A stretch of DNA of 43,362 bases from a bacterium (GCA_021780375.1 JAJXYT010000019.1:1-43362), one strand, 5' to 3'; shown: positions 17,298 through 26,821, counted from the stretch's first letter. Notes: a model not told the origin generated them from the sequence alone. Program-made: numbers and translations.

Positions 17298-19088
17298 TCA
17301 GGGATTCCCGCTTTGCGGGGCCGGAATGGACAGGTAACTCAAGACAAACTGATAAAGTATCGGCGGAAACACAAAGGCCCACTGTTCGCCGTCCAGCGTT
17401 ACGGCGGCCACGGCCGTTTGCGAGCCGGAGACGCCAAAATTCACGGTGTGTTTCGTGCCGTTTTTGAGTTCGAGAGTGATGGAAAGATTTTCCGGTTTGA
17501 AGCCAAATTTCCGGCATTCGGCCGCGTCATGGGCGAGCCAGGCGGTGGCAGTGAGTTCGCCAAACTGATGCGCGGTTTCCTCGATGGCCGCGGGGACAAT
17601 GATGCCCTGCGAGCCGGGCGCCAGCGACCATTGGTTGGGTCCATTATGAATTATTTGCCGGGTCTGGCCGCCCTGATGAATGGTGATTTGCGCCACATCG
17701 GCCTCCGAAAAACTCCAAATCCGCTGCTCCCGGAGTTCCCAGCCGGCTTCCGGCAACTGGTTGAAATCCTCCAGGGGAATGGCGTAAACAAAGTCCTCAT
17801 CCGCGCGCCGCACGTAAACTTCATTGGTCTGCGTTGCGCCGAAGAGCAGTTGCGCCATCACCGCGTTGGTCTTGCCCGCCGCTGAAAACAACGTAATTTG
17901 CCATGCCGGCGCCGCCAGTCCATAGACCGGCCAGTCCGGGGTCGTCACGACGTCTTTGACGAATTCCGACACGCGCAGATTGGCGAGAAGTTTGATGAAT
18001 TGTTGCACGCTGCCAGCGTCGGCTGGAAATTTTTCCCCGACCACGCGCCAGCCGTTTGTGCCCTGTCTTTGCAAGGTAAAATTGTTGGTGCCACGCACTG
18101 CGATTTCGGCAACGGGCGCAGACAACTCCAACAGGTACGGATCGCGAAAGTCGTTCACCGCCCCAAACCAGGGTGACAACGATGCTTTGGCAGTGGTGAC
18201 GACGGTGTTCCAGCCGTCGTGTTGGGCATAGACCAACGACGAATTGGTGGCCGGGCTTTTGCCGATGTGGAGGGAGGTGATAAAATTTGTTCCCCGGCTG
18301 AACCACAAATCCAAATTGGCGGGTTGCAAATCATACGAGGACAAATCCGCCTTTGGATTGTCGGTGACAAATTGCGAAACCCGTGCGGTTTGGAGGCGCT
18401 GGAGGGCTTCGGTGATTCGACCGCTATTGGCGCGCGCCACGAGCGGACGGGTCATCTGCCAGAGATGATTGGTGGCATGGCGATGAAGTTCAATGACTTT
18501 CGTGCCATTGGTCAAAACAATCCAGTCGGGCGCCCCGTCGTTAAAATTCACCAGGGCCGTGTCCCGCCAATCGTCGGCCGAGCGCGGGAGGTATTTCAGC
18601 CAATCGGCGTCAGTAACAAACGCCCCGTCGGTCCCGACGACGCGGAGAAAAACCTGGTCGCCCGGCGCGGTTTTATTGCCCACCAGGAGCTGCCAGCGCC
18701 GGTCGCCGGCTTCAACCCCGAGCGAGACACTGGGAGTTTCGAATCCATAATCCGCTTCCGCGCCGCGCTGTTCGCGCAGCTCCCCGGCGCTGATGCGAAT
18801 GGCGGGCGTGAGTTTCTGCAACGCCGCCAGCAAGGTTTCAATGGCGGTGGATTGGGCCGGATAAGTAATGGGCTTGGTCAACAGCCAGGCGCCGTTGGTG
18901 CGGTCGGCCCGGATTTCGAGCGCGTTGGCCGGAAACACCTGGACGCTGGTGACGGTGGCGGGCTGCAGGTCCGGCAGGATGGCGGACCTTTCCGTGCCGT
19001 TCGGCCGCAGGAAATGTTCAAACGCAAAAATGAACGCGAACAACGCCGCGGCGACGACCAGCCAGACCAGGGTGTTTTTCGAGTTCAT
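17298..19088 (-). CDS. DUF4340 domain protein of the Gld-type ABC cluster
   Basis: This 596-residue protein has an N-terminal membrane anchor (residues 5-25, NTLVWLVVAAALFAFIFAFEHFL) followed by repeated beta-rich units that each describe a comparison of a stored value, the DUF4340 pattern (VTSVQVFPANALEIRADRTNGAWLLTKPITYPAQSTAIETLLAAL, then RWQLLVGNKTAPGDQVFLRVVGT). I start it at 19088, where the ATG overlaps the last base of the GldG-like stop (TAATG); an upstream start at 19163 would lie inside the previous gene. In many Bacteroidota and Verrucomicrobiota genomes DUF4340 genes sit beside GldG/ABC genes. The biochemical function is not established. Confidence 0.88.
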   Translation of the reverse strand: MNSKNTLVWLVVAAALFAFIFAFEHFLRPNGTERSAILPDLQPATVTSVQVFPANALEIRADRTNGAWLLTKPITYPAQSTAIETLLAALQKLTPAIRISAGELREQRGAEADYGFETPSVSLGVEAGDRRWQLLVGNKTAPGDQVFLRVVGTDGAFVTDADWLKYLPRSADDWRDTALVNFNDGAPDWIVLTNGTKVIELHRHATNHLWQMTRPLVARANSGRITEALQRLQTARVSQFVTDNPKADLSSYDLQPANLDLWFSRGTNFITSLHIGKSPATNSSLVYAQHDGWNTVVTTAKASLSPWFGAVNDFRDPYLLELSAPVAEIAVRGTNNFTLQRQGTNGWRVVGEKFPADAGSVQQFIKLLANLRVSEFVKDVVTTPDWPVYGLAAPAWQITLFSAAGKTNAVMAQLLFGATQTNEVYVRRADEDFVYAIPLEDFNQLPEAGWELREQRIWSFSEADVAQITIHQGGQTRQIIHNGPNQWSLAPGSQGIIVPAAIEETAHQFGELTATAWLAHDAAECRKFGFKPENLSITLELKNGTKHTVNFGVSGSQTAVAAVTLDGEQWAFVFPPILYQFVLSYLSIPAPQSGNP

Positions 19089-20563
19089 TATTTTCTGCGA
19101 CGCAGCCAGACCAGGCCCCCCAGCGCCAGCACGCCGCCGGGCAACGCCCCCAGCAACAACCAACGGACCCGTTGTTGTTGCTGTCGTGTCATCATCAGCC
19201 GGAATTCAACGACGGGGCGCGGGCCAATGCCCTTCAGCAGGGTGGGACGATCCAGCAACCAATTGACGGCGTAACCGGCGAAATCGCGGTTTGCCCCGCC
19301 GTCAATGACCCGGTTGCTGAGAAACAGCGAATCACCCACCACCACCATCCGGCAGCCGCCATGGGTGGCGGCCAAACCTTTCACCTGGTTTTGTTCCACG
19401 GCGGCCATCAACGGATAAGCGTGGGGCGGCAGGCCGTGTTCGTTCATGAGCCCGGAATCAGGGCCGGAAAAAGCCAGTTCATCCACCGTCGGCGCGTCGG
19501 CCGGCGGGGTCTGCCAGTGGATGCGGCTGACCGGTCGTGGCAGAATCAGTTCCAGCCCCAGTCCAGTCAAGGGATTGACGATCGGATGCTGGCTGAAGTT
19601 ATACACCTCCACATCCGATCCGGAAATCGTGTTCTTGGGGTCCTGGACCACATCGGCGCCGACGTTCACACCCCAGTGCCGGAGAATGTCTTCCAGACCG
19701 GTGGGATGTTGAATGGAAGAGTAATCCAGCAACAAAAACAACCGCCCGCCTTGCGAAAGGTATTGGTCAATTTTTTGAAGTTCAGGGTTTGCAAACTGGG
19801 TCCGGGGCCCGGCGATCACGAGCAGATTGCAGTCGTCCGGTATGGGGTTGTCACCCGACAAGACGAGCGGTTTCAGCTCAATATAATTCTGGGCCAGAAC
19901 CGCGGCGAATTTTAAATAGCCGGTGTCGCCGCTGTCGGTCAGCGACGGCTCGCCGTCGCCTTGAAGAAAACAGGCTTCAAACGGCTTGGCATTTTCGAGC
20001 GTGAGCAAGGTGGACGTGAACATCATTTCGCCCAGGAACGCGACCGGCTTTTTCCGGAATTCGCGCTCCTTTTCGTTTGGAACTTGTTCGAGGGTGTATT
20101 TGGCCAGGGCGTCACCGGGAACGATTTTGGGCAAACGTCCGCCGCCGCAATCAAAAATGATGAGATTCTTATCCGTGGGCGAATTGAGTTTGTATTGCGT
20201 CTTGATTTTTTCGGCTTCACCCGCGTCGCGCACGTAATCCACCGTGCGGATGGAGATATTCGGGTTCACCGCATGATAGGCGTTGAGCAGAGACAGGATG
20301 GTCGGGTAGAGATCATCCTGGGTGTCGTAATACAACGTCACCATGACGTGGTTGGTCATGGATCGAAGCACGTCCACCGTGCGCGGGGAAATTTTGATGC
20401 GCGTCTGCGAACTGAGGTAAAACCGTTCGGTGAAAACGCCGCCCAGATAGTTGATCATGACCACGACGGCCAGCACCAATGCCGTTCGCACCACCACATC
20501 GAAGCCGATTTTCCACCGGCGGCCGGGCGAGAAACTGGGTTGGGGTTTGGGGGTGGCGGTCAT
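19088..20563 (-). CDS. GldG-like ABC-transporter-associated protein
   Basis: This 491-residue protein has a membrane span at about 24-45 and another at 463-485 (WLLLGALPGGVLALGGLVWL), which enclose a large periplasmic region. That region contains the GldG/DUF4350-type pattern: FYLSSQTRIKISPRTVDVLRSM, VMVTLYYDTQDDLYPTILSLLNAYHAVNPN, DCNLLVIAGPRTQFANPELQKIDQYLSQGGRLFLLLD and AYPLMAAVEQNQ. GldG works with GldA (ATPase) and GldF (permease), both encoded directly upstream. It starts one base after the permease stop and overlaps the DUF4340 start by one base. Gliding itself cannot be inferred, because these cassettes also occur in non-gliding bacteria. Confidence 0.9.
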   Translation of the reverse strand: MTATPKPQPSFSPGRRWKIGFDVVVRTALVLAVVVMINYLGGVFTERFYLSSQTRIKISPRTVDVLRSMTNHVMVTLYYDTQDDLYPTILSLLNAYHAVNPNISIRTVDYVRDAGEAEKIKTQYKLNSPTDKNLIIFDCGGGRLPKIVPGDALAKYTLEQVPNEKEREFRKKPVAFLGEMMFTSTLLTLENAKPFEACFLQGDGEPSLTDSGDTGYLKFAAVLAQNYIELKPLVLSGDNPIPDDCNLLVIAGPRTQFANPELQKIDQYLSQGGRLFLLLDYSSIQHPTGLEDILRHWGVNVGADVVQDPKNTISGSDVEVYNFSQHPIVNPLTGLGLELILPRPVSRIHWQTPPADAPTVDELAFSGPDSGLMNEHGLPPHAYPLMAAVEQNQVKGLAATHGGCRMVVVGDSLFLSNRVIDGGANRDFAGYAVNWLLDRPTLLKGIGPRPVVEFRLMMTRQQQQRVRWLLLGALPGGVLALGGLVWLRRRK

Positions 20564-20564
20564 C

Positions 20565-21317
20565 TTACCTCCAACGCCGGCTTTCCACCACGCGCAGGGT
20601 CAAAAACAAAAAAAACAACGTGACGCTGACGTAAAAAATCACCGTGTGCGTGTCCACGACGCCGCACGCGAAATCGTTCATCTGATCGAACAATCCGAAA
20701 TAGGAGAGCAACTGCTCCTTCCACTGCGCCACCGCCGTAATCGCCTGGGCCAGAAACCCGAGGGAAAACAGGCTGACCCCCAGCACGAAGCTGATCATGG
20801 CTGCCGCCATCTGGCTCCGGCTGAGGGCCGAGGCGAAACAGCCCAGCGACAGGAACAGGCAACCCACCAGAAACACTCCCAGATACATTCCGCTGATCAT
20901 GCCCGGATCCAGCGCGCCGGGCTGGTTGGTAAAATGCCGCACCACGAAAAGGCAAGGCAGCAGGGGCAGCCACATGATGGTGTAAAAAATGACCGCCGCG
21001 GCGAATTTTGCCGCGACCACCTGCAAATCGGTCACCGGCGCCGTCATCAGGGTTTCGAACGTGCCGGAAAATTTTTCCAGGGCGAACAATCGCATCGTGA
21101 TAATGGGGGTGGCCAGCAGCACAATGAGCCAGAAGAAATAGGTCCGGTAGAACAGTTGCGTCACCGGCATGGGCGAAGGGTCGCTGCCGAGATTGGTCAT
21201 CAGCACCACGAAACTCCAGCCGATCAGCAGCGTCACCGCCGCGATGATGACATAACCCGAAACGGAAACGAAAAACGCCGCCAGTTCCCGCCGTGTGAGC
21301 GTCAAAAAAATTCGCAT
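20565..21317 (-). CDS. ABC-2 type permease (GldF-like)
   Basis: This 250-residue inner-membrane permease has six predicted helices, among them YVIIAAVTLLIGWSFVVLM, YFFWLIVLLATPIITMRLFA, IFYTIMWLPLLPCLFVV and MAAAMISFVLGVSLFSLGF. The motif LEKFSGTFETLMTAPVTDLQVVAAKF after the second helix is typical of ABC-2 permeases. The ATG at 21317 overlaps the ATPase TGA by one base (TGATG), which fixes the start; the frame upstream to 21482 runs through the ATPase gene and is not used. It pairs with that ATPase to form the transporter. Confidence 0.92.
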   Translation of the reverse strand: MRIFLTLTRRELAAFFVSVSGYVIIAAVTLLIGWSFVVLMTNLGSDPSPMPVTQLFYRTYFFWLIVLLATPIITMRLFALEKFSGTFETLMTAPVTDLQVVAAKFAAAVIFYTIMWLPLLPCLFVVRHFTNQPGALDPGMISGMYLGVFLVGCLFLSLGCFASALSRSQMAAAMISFVLGVSLFSLGFLAQAITAVAQWKEQLLSYFGLFDQMNDFACGVVDTHTVIFYVSVTLFFLFLTLRVVESRRWR

Positions 21318-22291
21318 CAGCTTTCTTCCTCTTCCTCCTGGCCCGGCTGCGTTACCTGAACGTAAATATCCTCCAACGAATGGCGATTGCGCGTCAGCTC
21401 CCGCAACACCCAGCCGTTTTGCAGCGCCAGGGCGAAAATCACCGGCCGCAAATCCAATCCGTCCCGCGGTGTGAGCGCGCAACGCTGGAAATCACCCTCG
21501 CTGGCCGAAATGTCAAAATATTCAATTTCAGGCATTTTTGACCAACATTCGCGCAGCGCGGCAGCGGGCGCGGCGAGTTCGACGATAATCTGGCTGTTCC
21601 CGGCCACGAGCCGTTGCAGATTTTCCGGTGTGTCCGCCGCGAGGATTTTGCCGTCGTACATGATGAGCATCCGGTTGCACGTCATTTCCGCCTCGGGCAG
21701 GATGTGCGTCGAGATGAGCACCGTGTGGGCCCGCGCGAGGCTTTTGATCAACTGCCGGACGGCGCGAATCTGATGCGGGTCGAGGCCGATGGTCGGTTCA
21801 TCCAGGATGATCAGTTCCGGATCGTGCACCAGGGCATCGGCCATGCCGACCCGTTGCCGGTAACCTTTCGAGAGTTGGCCGATGATGCGGCGGCTCACGT
21901 CCGTCAATCCGCATTGCTCCATCACCGTGCTGACGCGTTCGCGGGAACGCCGCCAACCGAGCCCTTTCAGCCGCGCCCGGAATTTCAGGTATTCGCGCAC
22001 GCGCATTTCGGTGTAGAGGGGATTGTTTTCCGGCATGTAGCCAATCCGGCGGCGCACTTCGTTGGACTGATGAAACACGTCAAAGCCGCCCACCCGCACC
22101 GTGCCGGCGGTGGCCGGCAGGTAACACGCCAGTATCCGCATGGTCGTGCTTTTCCCCGCGCCATTCGGGCCGAGCAGCCCGACAATTTCACCTCGCGCGA
22201 CGGTGAACGAGATGCCGGCCACGGCGGTGCGGCCGGCATAGCGCTTCGTCAAGTTTTTCACTTCAATCATCGCCGTCTCGTTCATCGCCAT
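21317..22291 (-). CDS. ABC transporter ATP-binding protein (GldA-like)
   Basis: This 324-residue ATPase has Walker A GPNGAGKST at 41-49, the Q loop in GYMPENNPLYTEMRV, the signature QLSKGYRQRVGMADAL, Walker B LIILDEPTIGLDP and the switch His in VLISTHIL. The C-terminal 100 residues form an accessory domain common in ABC-2 exporters (NSQIIVELAAPAAALRECW). The end is acidic (GQEEEEES). Three ATGs are available, at 22291, 22285 and 22270. The last (MIEVKNLTKRY) is closest to the family norm, and none has a strong ribosome-binding site. It is first in the five-gene operon that runs to 14645. Confidence 0.93.
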   Translation of the reverse strand: MAMNETAMIEVKNLTKRYAGRTAVAGISFTVARGEIVGLLGPNGAGKSTTMRILACYLPATAGTVRVGGFDVFHQSNEVRRRIGYMPENNPLYTEMRVREYLKFRARLKGLGWRRSRERVSTVMEQCGLTDVSRRIIGQLSKGYRQRVGMADALVHDPELIILDEPTIGLDPHQIRAVRQLIKSLARAHTVLISTHILPEAEMTCNRMLIMYDGKILAADTPENLQRLVAGNSQIIVELAAPAAALRECWSKMPEIEYFDISASEGDFQRCALTPRDGLDLRPVIFALALQNGWVLRELTRNRHSLEDIYVQVTQPGQEEEEES

Positions 22292-22452
22292 CTCGCGAAG
22301 TTTAGCTGGAAAAGCATGGTTTCGGCCAACAAAAACACATTCTGAAGCAATTGCCCGTTCCTATAAACAGGCAAAACTGACAAAAGGTGCGTTCGATTTT
22401 TCTACGCGTCGGCTTGACTTTGCGCCATCCTCGGCGCAAAAGCAATTTTAAG

Positions 22453-23895
22453 ATGTCTCCCGCTGGCGACAGCTTCTATGTTTTCTGGCGCGCGCGCGCA
22501 GGTGCGGTGAACGTTCTGCGCGATGAGCATGACCTGCCCACCGAACGTCTGCTCCAGGCCGTCTGGCTCCATCAACGCCTGCGCCGGGACCGGCTCAAAA
22601 CCGCTGACGGAAAAACGGTTCGGATTTTTCACCCCGGTTTCGTCAATCCCGAAGGCGGACCGGATTTTTCGGGCGCGGTGATTCAAATCGGCGATGAGGC
22701 GCCGCGCTCCGGCGATGTGGAAATAGATTTGCGCGCCGGCAACTGGCGGGCGCACGGGCACGCGGGCAATCCGAATTTCCGAAACGTCCTGCTCCACGTG
22801 GTCTGGGAAGAGACGCGCCCGGCGGCCGGCGCGCCGCCGATGTTGTCGTTGGACCAGTCGCTCGATGCGCCGTTGAGCGAACTTTGCTTGTGGCTCGAGG
22901 GCGAACCGCTGCGCCAATTCCCCGAAAATTTGCGCGGCCAATGTTGCCCGTCCTTGGGCCAATGGGATGAACCGCAATTAGCCGGCCTCCTGCGCGAGGC
23001 CGCCCACGCGCGTTTTCAATCCAAGGCCGCCTGGTTCCACGCGCGCGCGCAGCATGTCGGCTGGGAACAATGCCTTTGGGAAGGATTGTTCCGTGCGCTG
23101 GGTTACAAACACAATGCGTGGCCCATGCAAAATCTGGCCGAATCCCGCGAACGTTGGGTGCGTGGCGCCGGCTCGGCGGTTGGTCTGCAGGCGCGGTTGT
23201 TCGGCATCAGCGGTTTGTTGCCGCTCGAAGGGGCCCGCGGACGAACCGGTGACGATGGCTATTGGCGGCGCATTTGGGACCGCTGGTGGCGCGAACGCGA
23301 TGAATTCAGCGATTGTCTTCTGCCGCGCACGGCGTGGAAATTCCGCGGCTTGCGCCCGGCCAATCATCCGCAGCGCCGGCTGGCACTCGCCGCGCACTGG
23401 CTCGCGGCCGGCGACCTGGTTCAAAAACTGGAACGGTGGTGCGCGACGGAGGCGCCCGACCCGATGTTGCCCGCCTCCTTGCGTGAAATCCTGGAAGTGG
23501 AGCGTGACGAATTTTGGCGCTGGCACTGGACGTTTCACTCGGCGCGTTTGCCGAAACCCCGGCCGCTGCTGGGTGACGCGCGCGTAACCGATTTGGCGGT
23601 GAACGTGATTTTACCCTGGCTTTGGACGCGGGCGGCGGAGGGTAAAAACGGGAAGCTGCAACGCATCCTGGAACAGCGTTATTTCACGTGGCCCCCCGCC
23701 CAGGACAACTCCATTTTGCGGCTGGCGCGGCAGCGTTTGCTGGGACCGGGGCGGGGCCGTTTAGGCCGCAGTGCCGCGGCGCAACAGGGTTTGATGCAAA
23801 TCGCGCGCGACTTCTGCGGGCATTCCAATGCCGTATGCGAGGGTTGCCGTTTTCCGGAACTGGTCGGCGGCTGGCGGAGGCAAACCGCTACTTGA
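22453..23895 (+). CDS. DUF2851 family protein
   Basis: This 480-residue cytoplasmic protein matches the DUF2851 family, with LLQAVWLHQRLRRDRLKTADGKTVRIFHPGFVNPEGGPDFSGAVIQIG, then SGDVEIDLRAGNWRAHGHAGNPNFRNVLLHVVWE. The GDVEIH-like motif and the invariant GPDF resemble nuclease-like or metal-dependent cores, but no activity is established for the family. The end has a small Cys cluster (FCGHSNAVCEGCRFPEL) that could bind a metal. The frame is open from 22387; I start at the ATG at 22453, where the conserved region begins. It is divergent from the ABC operon, and its last eight bases overlap the end of infC on the opposite strand. Confidence 0.85.
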   Translation: MSPAGDSFYVFWRARAGAVNVLRDEHDLPTERLLQAVWLHQRLRRDRLKTADGKTVRIFHPGFVNPEGGPDFSGAVIQIGDEAPRSGDVEIDLRAGNWRAHGHAGNPNFRNVLLHVVWEETRPAAGAPPMLSLDQSLDAPLSELCLWLEGEPLRQFPENLRGQCCPSLGQWDEPQLAGLLREAAHARFQSKAAWFHARAQHVGWEQCLWEGLFRALGYKHNAWPMQNLAESRERWVRGAGSAVGLQARLFGISGLLPLEGARGRTGDDGYWRRIWDRWWRERDEFSDCLLPRTAWKFRGLRPANHPQRRLALAAHWLAAGDLVQKLERWCATEAPDPMLPASLREILEVERDEFWRWHWTFHSARLPKPRPLLGDARVTDLAVNVILPWLWTRAAEGKNGKLQRILEQRYFTWPPAQDNSILRLARQRLLGPGRGRLGRSAAAQQGLMQIARDFCGHSNAVCEGCRFPELVGGWRRQTAT

Positions 23896-24577
23896 TCTCC
23901 ACCCTGGCGAACGGATTGTTTGCGAAACCGCCTGGTTTTGGTTCGGACGATGTTGGCGGCACGGGGTCGTGATTGTTCACCGGTGCCGGCGCGCGGCCGC
24001 TTTCGCCCGCGTGCGGATTTTTTGCGCGTTTATTGCGGGGCAGCGGGCTGACCATCACATTAATGCCGCGCCCGATCAGTTTCGGGTCAAAGTCAGGGTG
24101 CCCATAAGGCGCCAGTTCGGCGAGAAATTTGCGGATGACCTGGAATCCAAATTCCGTGTGCGCCATTTCGCGTCCACGGAATTTCAGCGCGATTTTCACC
24201 TTCATGTCCTCGCACAGAAAATCAATCGCATGGATGACTTTGATGCTCAGGTCGTGCGGATCAATGCGCGGGCTGAGTTGGACTTCCTTGACGGTGGAGG
24301 CGTGCTGATGTTTTTTCGATTCCTTGTCTTTTTTTGCCTGCTCGTAACGGAACTTGCCGAAGTCCACGATCCGGCACACGGGCGGTGTCGCGTTCGGGGA
24401 AATTTCCACCAGGTCCATCCCCTGTTGCCGGGCCTGCGCAAGGGCTTCGTTGAGCGAGATGACGCCGAGGTTTTTGTCGTGCGCGTCAATGACCCGCACC
24501 TCGCGGGCGCGGATTTTGCCGTTGACCCGGACGAACGAGGCAGGGGAGAAACTGCGTGGAGCAAAAGGGCGGCTCAA
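23888..24577 (-). CDS. infC: Translation initiation factor IF-3 with a TTG start
   Basis: The protein is 229 residues long. The N-domain has VNGKIRAREVRVIDAHDKNLGVISLNEALAQARQQGMDLVEISPNATPPVCRIVDFGKFRYEQAKKDKE. The C-domain follows, with VKEVQLSPRIDPHDLSIKVIHAIDFLCEDMKVKIALKFRGREMAH. Both bind the 30S subunit and police the start codon. The start is TTG, with GAGGG about eight bases upstream and no in-frame ATG before the N-domain. Use of a non-AUG start is in keeping with the known autoregulation of infC (AUU in E. coli). About 45 extra residues at the end are Pro/Asn-rich and look disordered. The usual downstream partners rpmI and rplT are absent; the next gene is convergent and overlaps by eight bases. 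Confidence 0.95.
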   Translation of the reverse strand: MSRPFAPRSFSPASFVRVNGKIRAREVRVIDAHDKNLGVISLNEALAQARQQGMDLVEISPNATPPVCRIVDFGKFRYEQAKKDKESKKHQHASTVKEVQLSPRIDPHDLSIKVIHAIDFLCEDMKVKIALKFRGREMAHTEFGFQVIRKFLAELAPYGHPDFDPKLIGRGINVMVSPLPRNKRAKNPHAGESGRAPAPVNNHDPVPPTSSEPKPGGFANNPFARVEIK

Positions 24578-24701
24578 GACACCCTCGTCGGTTGTGACTT
24601 TACTGGATAGTTCTGCATCAAAAAAACCGGCAACTGTCGTAACGGATTACACTCCATAATTAAGCAATTCATGGACCTTTACGCAAGGAAAATAAACAGG
24701 A

Positions 24702-25979
24702 TTATCTTTCCGCCAAAATGGCCCGGTTTGCCGCGGCATAGACTTGTTTTAGCGGCACTTTTGCCCGTGCCGCCAGCTTTTTGCAGGACTCAAATTCCGG
24801 TGAAATCTGAACAACTTTTTCGTTAAACTTGCCCAATTTCACTATGATTTTGCCAAACGGCGTCTCGACTTCGGACAATTCGCGCCGCAACTTGCGCCGT
24901 TCCGCCAGGGTGCGCCGGACGCCAAAGGCGCTGGTTTCGCGCAGAATCATTTCACTGAAATCATCCGCTCGGGATTCTGCGCATAAAACGGTTAACAGCA
25001 CGCCGGGCCGGTTCTTCTTCATCTGAACCGGCAGGTAAAAAACGTCCAACGCCCCCGCGGCCAACGCCTTTTCGGCAAAATGGCCGAGAATTTCGGCGTT
25101 GATGTCATCCAGGTTCGTTTCCAGGATCGCAATGCGATCGGTCTCCCAATCCCGCGTATTCGCGGCTTTGAACTCTGGCCCCGGAGCCCGGGTTGCCTTG
25201 CCCAGCACGGCGCGTAAAACGTTTGGTCGCGTTTTGTTTTCGCGCGCGCCAAGACCGTAACCGATTTTTTCAGCGACCAAATTTCCCATCGGCCCAAAGC
25301 CTTCAACCAATTCAGCCAGCAACGCCGCGCCCGTCGGCGTGACCAGTTCGTGCGGTTCGTCGCATTGCGTAATGCCAATGCCACGCGTGCCGAGAATGGC
25401 CAGCGTCGCCGGCGCGGGAACCGGAAATCGTCCATGCGCGCAATCAATCCAGCCGGTGCCTTCGCTGACCGGCGACGCGAGCACGCGCGGCTTGCCCAAC
25501 AACTCCAGCGCAACGCACGCGCCCACCAGGTCTGCGATGGAATCCACGGCGCCGACTTCGTGGAAATGCACGCGGGCCGGCGGCAGGCCGTGGATTTTGC
25601 CCTCCGCTTCGGCGATGCGTTTGAACGCGGCCACAGATTTTTTCTTCACCCAATTTGAAAGCCGGCTGCGCGAGATGAGCCGTTTGATTCCGGCGAAATC
25701 GCGGCTGTCCTCCTGAGGGTGAGGGTGGTGCGCCGGGTGTGAAGGCTCACGCCCCCGGCGCCCGGCCCTGGTTGCCCGGCCTTCGTCCACCTGCACATCG
25801 AATTTAGTCCCCGCGATACCGGATTTTTGTCCGCGAACAACGTGAAGGCGCCAGCCGTCGAGCCTGAGCTTTTTCAATTCACGCTCCAGCTGGCGCGGAT
25901 CCACACCCAGATCAATCAGCGCGCCGACGAACATGTCGCCGCTGATGCCGCTGAAAAGATCGAGGTAAAGCGTTTTCAT
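24702..25979 (-). CDS. larC: Nickel insertion protein LarC
   Basis: This 425-residue protein inserts nickel into the pincer nucleotide cofactor of LarA-type racemases and epimerases. The start [21 protein letters not shown], the middle [23 protein letters not shown] and [15 protein letters not shown], and the C-terminal [40 protein letters not shown] are family hallmarks. A His-rich loop at residues 80-88 (SHPAHHPHP) could hold nickel before insertion. Here LarC is a single reading frame, unlike the programmed-frameshift LarC of Lactiplantibacillus. Its ATG overlaps the larB stop by four bases (ATGA). LarE and LarA are not in the window. Confidence 0.94.
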   Translation of the reverse strand: MKTLYLDLFSGISGDMFVGALIDLGVDPRQLERELKKLRLDGWRLHVVRGQKSGIAGTKFDVQVDEGRATRAGRRGREPSHPAHHPHPQEDSRDFAGIKRLISRSRLSNWVKKKSVAAFKRIAEAEGKIHGLPPARVHFHEVGAVDSIADLVGACVALELLGKPRVLASPVSEGTGWIDCAHGRFPVPAPATLAILGTRGIGITQCDEPHELVTPTGAALLAELVEGFGPMGNLVAEKIGYGLGARENKTRPNVLRAVLGKATRAPGPEFKAANTRDWETDRIAILETNLDDINAEILGHFAEKALAAGALDVFYLPVQMKKNRPGVLLTVLCAESRADDFSEMILRETSAFGVRRTLAERRKLRRELSEVETPFGKIIVKLGKFNEKVVQISPEFESCKKLAARAKVPLKQVYAAANRAILAER

Positions 25980-26731
25980 TTTTCCACCAGCGCATTGATC
26001 TGGCTCGCGGCGTAACCGGCGCCGAAGCCGTTGTCAATATTCACCACGGTCACACCACTGGCGCAACTGTTCAACATCGCCAGCAAGGCCGCCACGCCAC
26101 CAAAACTCGCGCCGTACCCGATGCTGGTCGGCACGGCAATCACCGGGCGGGAAACCAGGCCGGCCACGACGCTGGGCAGCGCGCCTTCCATGCCGGCAAC
26201 GACAATCAACACCCGGGCGCGCTGGAGAACTTCGAGGCGCGGCAGCAGCCGATGCAGACCCGCCACGCCGGCGTCGTGGACGCGCTCGACCCGGTTGCCC
26301 ATGATTTCCGCCGTGACCGCGGCTTCCTCAGCGATCGGCAAGTCGCTCGTGCCGGCGCAAACCACGGCGATGCCGCCGGGCCGCTTCGGCAGGGGCTTTT
26401 TCTCAAGGGTCACGCAACGCGCCAAGAGGTGGTGGACCGCCATTTTAAATTTTCGTTGCAGCGCCCGGGCCTGTTCCTCGCTGACGCGGGTCACGAGCGC
26501 GCGTGGTTCGCGTTCCAGAAGTTTGGCGGCGATTTTGACGACCTGCTCCGGTGTCTTGCCGGCGCCAAAGATGACTTCGGGAAAACCCTTCCGCAGCGCG
26601 CGGTGGGTGTCCACCTGCGCAAAGCCGAGATCGGCCACCGGCGCGGATTGAAAGGCGCGCAACACCTGGTCGCAGCTCGCGCCGCCAGCCTGGAATTTTT
26701 CCAGCAGTTGAATGGCTTCGGTCGTTGTCAC
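25976..26731 (-). CDS. larB: Nicotinate-dinucleotide carboxylase/hydrolase LarB
   Basis: This 251-residue protein carboxylates and hydrolyses nicotinic acid adenine dinucleotide in the first step of nickel-pincer cofactor synthesis. The C-terminal half resembles AIR carboxylase (PurE), with [68 protein letters not shown] and [24 protein letters not shown]. Cys223 in that last motif corresponds to the reactive LarB cysteine. The start is a GTG at 26731 with only a weak AAG ahead of it. It is followed by larC with a four-base overlap, so the two are co-translated. Confidence 0.94.
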   Translation of the reverse strand: MTTTEAIQLLEKFQAGGASCDQVLRAFQSAPVADLGFAQVDTHRALRKGFPEVIFGAGKTPEQVVKIAAKLLEREPRALVTRVSEEQARALQRKFKMAVHHLLARCVTLEKKPLPKRPGGIAVVCAGTSDLPIAEEAAVTAEIMGNRVERVHDAGVAGLHRLLPRLEVLQRARVLIVVAGMEGALPSVVAGLVSRPVIAVPTSIGYGASFGGVAALLAMLNSCASGVTVVNIDNGFGAGYAASQINALVEK

Positions 26732-26789
26732 CTTGATTTAGAATGTGTGATTGGCGTTTTACTGGAATCCCCATCGATCGCTGGATGCA

Positions 26790-26817
26790 AAATCATAAAT
26801 CATAAATCGTAAATCGC
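26790..26817 (+). repeat. Four-unit heptamer array (AAATCRT)
   Basis: Four consecutive seven-base units read AAATCAT, AAATCAT, AAATCGT and AAATCGC, followed by AAATTTA. The array fills part of the 90-base gap between larB and the DUF2127 gene and ends a few bases from the DUF2127 stop codon. The same heptamer, on the same strand, forms the array before leuB at 32514-32541. Confidence 0.85.
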
Positions 26818-26821
26818 AAAT

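Noticed and set aside
18219-19274. Plus-strand ORF of 351 codons
   Set aside because: It is antisense to the DUF4340 gene, which has an anchor, domain pattern and operon overlap.
20451-21359. Plus-strand ORF of 302 codons rich in His, Arg and Gln
   Set aside because: It is a shadow of the ABC permease; such composition is the usual antisense of membrane helices.
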